This document shows, piece after piece, positions 56,641-64,000 of a stretch of DNA of 64,000 nt (positions are counted from its first letter, which is position 1; each line of letters starts with the position of its first letter). The notes under the pieces were generated by a model. The model was given only the letters and a program-made list of their open reading frames with translations, ran no database searches and was not told where the DNA came from. Both the position numbers and the translations under genes were made by a program. This DNA comes from Hydractinia symbiolongicarpus (lineage: Eukaryota > Cnidaria > Hydrozoa > Anthoathecata > Hydractiniidae), in NCBI RefSeq assembly GCF_029227915.1, contig NC_079885.1, positions 7,378,001-7,442,000 of the forward strand. The letters run 5' to 3'.

Positions 56641-59600
56641 TGCCCCCTCCTGGAAATAATAGACAGGGTATATCCAGGGTATATAAAAGAAGATAGCAAA
56701 GAAGTTTTTGTACCATTATTTTAACTCTTTTTATTTGTGCAATGCTTATACACTGGAAAGTGCGTTTTCTTACAGTCCAGAATGCTCATATTTTAAAATT
56801 TTCCTTCTTAGCGCCAACCAGAGAGGCACTGAAAATTGATTGGAACACATAGCACAAAAACAAGCAATGCTTTGACTGCAATTAAACATATTTGTAAAAA
56901 GATTACCATAACATCAGTCAGAAATAATTTGCCAATCACACACTTTAAGAACTGAAAAGCAGACAAAAATAAAAGCAAAAAATAGTTATTTCTCGGGAGC
57001 TTAGTTAACTTGTGCATAATTTGCCCACAAGTGTTCCACAGGTTATGACCATTAAAAAGTCTGCATCATTAAAAACACTGAAGTGCCTGCAGCCTTTTTG
57101 GCATCACTTTTGTTCGGGATGTAAATGCTAAAATACACCTAACTTTATTATAAGATGTATATTAAAAAAAAAATTTGGAAAAATTTTATGCTTTGTAGGT
57201 GTATCATACATTTTTTAAACAGGGGTAATTTTTTTGTGAATTTTAAAATGTGTTCACTTGCATGTATGAATGTTGCAATGTGTTTTATTAGTCATTTAGT
57301 TATCTATTACATATATATATGTCTTAAAATGTGGTTACTAAGGTGTTGCATAGGAGATATATGGGCCATAGTGTTAGAATACAGACAAGATTTAAAGGAA
57401 ATACTCCTCCATCTATAAATGCAGGCCTATCAATAAGGGGAGAGGAATTGCTCTTGCTCACACAAAGGCTTGCCTAATTCTGAGAAAGGAGAAACCAAAT
57501 GAGCCATTAATTGCTCCTCCAATTCAAAAAAATGTTTTTCTGGCTGAGCAATATTAATTCATCCCGCATGGAAATCAATGTTTTCCTTCTTATTATTTAC
57601 AGCAAAAAGAAACCAAAATATAAGAAAAAGATAAAATAAAATAGATAAAAAGACTGTGATATAATATGTGTTTATAAACTTATTTTATTTATTCAGATTG
57701 CTTGCCCAGCTCAAACTATTGTAACCTTGGGGAAGTGATTTCTTGCTCGGCTGTTATTTTTTTAATGATAGGCCTGTAAACAATGAAGATATTTTTTTTA
57801 TTTTTTTTATATGAAGATATTCATTGAAAGCTGTATGTATGTTCCTAGTACATGGTTTTGTTTTGATTTTTTTGTGTTAATAATTTATGAAAAGTTGAAC
57901 CTAACATTAACTTTGATTGAATTACTGATTATAAATAGTAACCATTATTTTAATAATTTGTGTATTATATTCATTCATTATTGATATTTTTTTCAGTGTG
58001 TTGTTCTCTCTTCAAAAGTAGTTTCAGTTCTTTTTATTTTGCTTTTACAGTTACATAATATATAATTTATTTTTTTTACTTTTTGATGACAGAATAAAAT
58101 ACAAGCATACTATATGATGCATAGGGATGAACAGAAATCCAAACACAAGCATTGAAAGAGTTGAATTATGGTAAGTTTGTTGTCATTTTGAATAATAAAT
58201 TGTGGAAATGTATTTATATGTATGCAGACCTGGTCATAAGTTTTTCACCTGGTGAGCGGTGCATCGCGAACTTAATTTAATGTTACGTGCACAATCATTC
58301 TCATGCACCTTGATTTTGTTAGAGATGTGATTTTATACCTTATAGTAAAACGAGCTATCACAATTTAGCATTTTTAGCATATAATAAAGTAATCATAAAT
58401 TATTTAAAATATCTGTGACTATCGCTACAACAACCTTTATTTGTCAAAAAACACATGGAAAGCAAAGCAGATGTTATTGATTTCTTATTAAACAACCTCG
58501 GTTTCAGGCTTAAATTAAATAGACTTGTCGAAGAAACTTACAAAAGAATATTTAAAGATTGCCTGTTCAGTTGGGCTCTTGGCACATAGTGAAATAAAAG
58601 AAATGATTATGTTATTTTAAAAATGTCAATTAACATGCAAAAAAAAAACATTGCAACATTGTTAACTTTTGTTCTATAAAATACCAAAAAATAAATTCTG
58701 GGTTATAACTTCTCCTTTTAACCTTGTCACTAGATTTTTTACACTGTAAAAAATTGTAGATATATATACAAGTATATTCAAGCATTTGTAAATTTGCAAA
58801 GTTTAATTAAAGACTCCTGCTTTTACGATGCATTTATATTATGTTGAATATTTTGATTTTTTGATTGCCAAAATATTGGAATGACCAGCCATTTCAAATT
58901 TGATAAATTGTTATTTTTAAGTGCTAGCTGTGTTTAGTTTTCGTATCGATGCTTTTTTCCAATGATGATAACGTCATTTAAGTTGATATAGTTTATACAA
59001 ATGGTGCGTATATTTAGCAATGCAATGTATTCAAATGTTTTGTAATTTTCCATGCAGTGTATATTTTAATTCAAAATTTTTCATGTCCAACAAGAAAATA
59101 GTTTCCCTTAACACTTCACACTTATCCTAGGTCCCTGATAAGTGAAGTTTTTGTTGTTAAATTTTGTAAGGAAATCCAAGGGACCGTGAAATTTTGTCCT
59201 ACTGAGCAAAATTCTGCTTATGTCCAGAGTTTCATTTAATACAAGCACTATACTGTAGAGTGTTTTCCGTGTGTGATGCATCAAGCAAGAATGGCAAAAC
59301 TTGCACCAAGCACATTTTCAGTGTTGGTATATTCAGCTTGTCCGTGAGCTAAAAATATCATCTAAAAGATATTGCCTGCTTGCTTCAAATATTTATATGG
59401 GGTGCAACTAGGCACTTGGCAATCCTTTATTCCTCTTTCCATTATATCCAATGAACTTAGTTAAAATATTTTTGAAATCATGTGTAGACCAATGGTGCCA
59501 ATTTCTAGAAGAAAGGTATAGATTTTTTTTACACTACAGAGTCATTTTCAAAATCAAAAGTAGATGTTAAAATTCATGCTTGTTGAGTAAATGTGAGATC

Positions 59601-62600
59601 TGATGGCTCCAATGTTTTCTTTGTTTTCCTTTGTTTACATTATACCGGAATGATTGCAGAATAAGATGCAGAAAGAATTATTAAAAATATTATTAATTTT
59701 GAAGTTGTTTTCGGACTGACTTGGAAATTTAGGCATCTATAGTGCCCATTAAAGTATCGTTTTTGTGACCTCTCTTCCATGCATGTATACATTACATTTG
59801 CTTTTCTAAGTATACTATCAATGTGGACCCTGTGTTCACAATGCATAGACAAGATAAATATCGACATTATCTTGGCAAAGCAGCCTAGAACAGATGATTG
59901 GTGGAAAAACTCTTAATATTAAGTAATATCTTTCTGTCCTTGAAAACACAGAAGTGAATAACCGTCTGTTTTCCATTTTGTTTATTGAAAGAGTAGATAT
60001 TATGCGAAAAATGTTTAAGAGCATGATGCTCCTTGTCTGTCTGTGAGCAGAGGATGGTTTGCAAGTAGTAACATTCCCGAATTCCTGTGGATTTTTATTC
60101 AGGTGAATTCCTGTGAGTTCTTCTACTAGTTTGACTAAAAATTGTTTTTACATGCCACTTTCAAATCATTAAAGCACTTTAAAACACAAATTAAACTTAC
60201 ACTTTACATAACATTAGTAATTAAGAAAAAATATATCTTTGCCTGATTTTTATTTATAAGAGAGTACTAAGAATAAACAAATTTTAAACAAGCGGTAACA
60301 TACTTATTTGTAAAACGAATGTATTTTTGTTTAATAATAAACATTTTGAGGTTAACCTTTATTTGGGAGTGAGAGGTGAGCTTTATTTTCAAACTAATGG
60401 ATAATCAAGTAATGGATTTTGTGTTAAAATGCAAGCGCTTATTTAAATTGGCTGTTTTTTGTTTGTTTATGTGTCTTTTTTTACATGTGGAGGACTCCAA
60501 GAATTAAGCAGCTTGATATTTTACTAAATTTCCTTCAGATATGCAATATTTGACACTACCAAAGTTTACTGTTATGTTTGTAGTATTGATTGATTTGTTT
60601 ATTTATTCTAGGTTTACTTTGAAAACATACCTTTACATTGATCCAATGTTGTAGTTACCATGTTTGTAAAGTTTCTTTTCCGCCATAAAAAAATCAAAAA
60701 AATTTGAAATATAAAATGTGTTAAAATGTTATTATTTTTTGAAATTACAAAGCTTTTCATTAATAAAAGACCATGAAGGTAAAAAACAATTTAATGAGAT
60801 TAGTATGTATCATTGTACACGAGATATATTTAATAATGGATTCATTTTTCTGTAAATTCATGTTGTATATATGTATATATACCTATCATTACTAATGCTA
60901 TTCGGTGTAGGTTCAGGTTTTTATACTTTTTCTCAAATTTTCTCCCCTTTTTTTTCTTTTTTTAATAGACTTTTGTTGTAATATTGCTATTCTATCCAAA
61001 AAGCCTAAAAAATCCAAGGTTTGCTTATGGTCTCTACTTGAATTGCAGTCTGCAAACGTTTACTGATAAAATTTATTGATTTAGTTTATTGACTTTTGAT
61101 ATGTGATGTAACTTAAACTTTCCATTATTTGTACTTTGCTTGCAGCCAAAACATTGTCAAATGTGATTTCAGTTGTTCCAAGATCTGAATTGTAAGCATT
61201 CATAAATTTGAAAGTTGATACTTTTTGTACGACCCAGACTATTCCATGTATTTGCTAGAAAATGGAAGTTTTAAATTCCATGCAAGTGTCGCATTGTTGT
61301 GGCAACTTATGGAAGGAGTGTTTGAAAAACAAACATGACGGATTTCAGGATCTGTTATTGATGTTGTTTTAAACCATTATGAAGAGGTGTAAAAGATTTA
61401 GCTTCAACACAAATGTAGCTATATGCATTATCTTCAACTTGGTTTTTGTATGCCAGTTTATGAAAAAAAGCTATAGAATTGGTATTTTTTGACGATGAGA
61501 AATTCATCATAGAATGGTTCTTTCTTTTTGTTGTGTTTATAAAGAATGTTGACAAAAAAGATAATTTTTTTAAAACATAAATCAAAATTATTTGAACAAC
61601 AACATATGTGAAAGATGATTGACGATGATAAGGTTAGTGCTTCTAAATGTTTTTTTTATCTGCACTGTGACAAATTAATTTTTTTTAAATGTTACCAATG
61701 TGGGATTTGTTTTGTGTGCACATGTGTTGATTCCACATTGTAACTTGTAAATGATCTCCCTCAATGAGTTAATGACCTGTGTAAATAAATTTCGTGTTAC
61801 TTGCTGGCTTTTTTATATGATCTGTTTATGTAAGAAGACATGGAGATAATAGTTTATGAGGAAATGAAAGTGCAGGGAATATGTGTTTCTTATAGTTCAG
61901 CATTTTTAGTAAACTTTATCGTGTTGTAAACTATAATGTGTCATTTGGATCCATACTTATATTTACTGAATATGAAAGAGAGTCCTTGACATAAATCAAC
62001 AGAGATAAGTGGATACGTAATTTCTTTGTGTGTGATTTAGTAGCCACTACTCACTGCCAAAAGGAACTGTCATGTTATTTGATTTATTTGTAATTAAGAT
62101 TACATATTGATTTTTCTATAATTTTAGCCCTTATCCATTTTATTATTTCAGAATTTTTTATGCTTTGTTTGTATGAAAGTAAGAAAATCTAATGTGTTGC
62201 CTTGGGTGAATACAACCTTTGTCCAAGGTAAAATTTATCTGTGATGCTGTGCCTTAGCCTGTGACAGGTATGTCGTATCGTGAAGACTTCCAGGCTAGTC
62301 ATTATTTCAGACATGCATAATACATATTTTATGCCACCCCTTTATCAGCATACTAACATTGAATAAATATTTCATGCTAGTTTGTGAGAAATGTCGAATG
62401 GGCAAAATAGAATTTCCTACTGTCAACGTTGTTTTGATTGTCCATGTTTGTGTGAATTTTGCTTTCTTTCTTTTATAATTCATGTTTAATAAGAAAAAAA
62501 GAGTGAAATTATTAGAGAGTTCTTTTAAGTTTAACGTAAGAAAATGTTAGTAAAATTTGAAATTGCATCAGAGGTTATTAAATTTTCATATACCAGTTCT

Positions 62601-64000
62601 TCGGTGCATAACCACTTAAAAAATCTATTTCTTACGCCATATTGATATCGTTGATAAGTTTAGCTATATTTTTAACACTTTTAGGCAACTAGCTCTATTT
62701 TTTTCGTAAGAAACACGAAACTGGGATTCAGCCTAGAGTGTTCTTATTTTTCCACATGGTCGGTCTAAAATTGTGCTTTTTCTGTTTTTATATTTTGAGC
62801 GTTTTTTTAATTATTTCATTATTATTTTTAATTTATTTATTTACAACTTTTTGTAATTCTCCCCAAAAAATGATTCTTGGAAGATTCTGTTTAAATGATA
62901 TTATTCGAAGTGTTTTTAGGGAAAAAAAAGAAAAACGAACAAAATTTCAGCCCTGTTATTGTTGTTAATATGTACTTATATTCCAGCGATTCACAGTCTC
63001 GTTGTTCTTATATAAAAAAATCTTTTGTTATCGCTAGGGAGGACTTTTTAAAACCCTCCACAACGGTTTAATAGCTTTAAATGTTACCCATACGTTTTCT
63101 TATGTCAATATATATTCTACATATTGTAATAAGTATAAAGCTATAAAAATATTCCTTTTTGTGGTTTTGTGTATATATTGATTGTGACTAGCTGTCTCAG
63201 TTTATAATGGAAAGTAAACATTGAAAGGGATTACAAAATTCGTATTACAAGGTGATTCTGACTAAGCTACTGGTGTCATAAACATTTAAATTTTTTCTGC
63301 GTCTTTAAATCTATTATGCATAAAAAATAAAGCTTTTCTTTATAAAGCTGTTGAGTGTTTATAAAAAATAAATGTTTTTATAACTCCATTGATTGTTTGC
63401 ATAGGGCTTTCATTAACACCTGGTCAATTTCATGTGAATCAAAAGAGAAGTGACAATGGAGTGATTTTTTGAAGTTCGAGAAGGCGTACTGTCCTTTTAT
63501 AAGATGCCAAATCTAGCTGGGGTTGTATTTACGTGTTTTTTTTTCCGTAACGATGGTTGATGGCTACTTTGATGAAATTAAATTTGAAGGCTATTGTTAA
63601 AAATGGAAGGTGGTGTAGTAAGGACAAATGTTTTGGTTTTGTGTGAAAAAAAAGTTGATTGTGTAGAAGTTGAACACGATCTAATTTTTTTTTTTAATTT
63701 AGTGTTGTTAGTATTTATAGTTGTGTTTGTGTGTAGTTTGGTCGCTGCAACATAAACTCCTTTACCGTTTTTTTTTTCTTGAAAGGACACAAAAACATGG
63801 GGAATATCTTTAAGACAGAAATTTTGAAGTATCAATTTCACCCCACATATTTTGGGGCCTAATGTACTGCAACATAAATTAAAAAAATGCTCAAAAGTAT
63901 CAGAACAAAGTGAGGATAATATTAGGCTGAACATCTTTGAAAAATAAAAAGACTTTAAGTCAAACCTTGTGGTTCTTATAATAAAAAAGTGTACGTCTTT
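56641..64000. other. 7-kb gene-poor, T-rich region
   Basis: No open frame shows a domain. A possible acceptor at about 57601 is followed by 12 Lys-rich codons and a stop, and a possible donor is at 58171, but nothing links them. The T-rich bias could reflect a long 3' UTR or an intron of a gene beyond the window. I see no defined transposon, RNA gene or tandem repeat here. Confidence 0.4.

Noticed and set aside
57601-57640. possible terminal exon after TTTACAG encoding a Lys-rich end
   Set aside because: No upstream exon can be linked and the 12-codon sequence is low complexity.
1-64000. CRISPR arrays, bacterial operons or prophage
   Set aside because: Introns, animal gene families and SINE/MITE content show eukaryotic nuclear DNA; no regularly spaced direct repeats of CRISPR type were seen.

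Overview
This AT-rich window is nuclear DNA from an animal, most likely a cnidarian (possibly a hydrozoan). The evidence is spliced genes with GT-AG introns, a GAPR-1-type CAP protein family, an astacin protease with ShKT domains, a CHMP1A gene and a mixed load of transposons. The species is inferred from gene content only. Gene models are hand-spliced: I required reading frame and intron phase to agree at every junction. Nothing here was checked against transcripts.

Layout. (1) 1-3000: no gene seen; one small MITE. (2) 3001-31476, + strand: one gene of about 24 coding exons, predicted at about 5,180 residues. It has a short signal-peptide exon, an N-terminal region and seven CAP (SCP/TAPS, GAPR-1-like) modules. 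Most modules are separated by long Lys/Glu/Gln-rich linkers, each largely on one large exon. (3) 34326-38938, + strand: a secreted astacin metalloprotease of about 319 residues (FEGD pro-motif, split zinc site, Met-turn, two ShKT domains). (4) 40794-41549, + strand: a single-exon rhodopsin-family GPCR that appears to lack TM6. (5) 41962-45335: a transposon island. It contains MITEs with 9-bp target duplications, a decayed retroelement interrupted by one of those MITEs, a complete TTAA-flanked element carrying a P2X7-type ballast domain and a THAP domain, and a decayed LINE reverse transcriptase. (6) 45572-54183, + strand: CHMP1A (ESCRT-III), including a 7-nt first coding segment and a 20-nt microexon; its introns hold a Tigger-like MITE and a second TA-ended MITE. 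(7) 54184-64000: no convincing coding exon; one tRNA-derived SINE near 56350.

The CAP gene and the astacin gene both encode predicted secreted proteins and lie head-to-tail about 3 kb apart. CAP and astacin/ShKT proteins are both known from cnidarian secretions and nematocysts, but any shared role is inference. The most unusual items are the seven-CAP giant protein, the TTAA element with ballast and THAP domains, and the GPCR without TM6.
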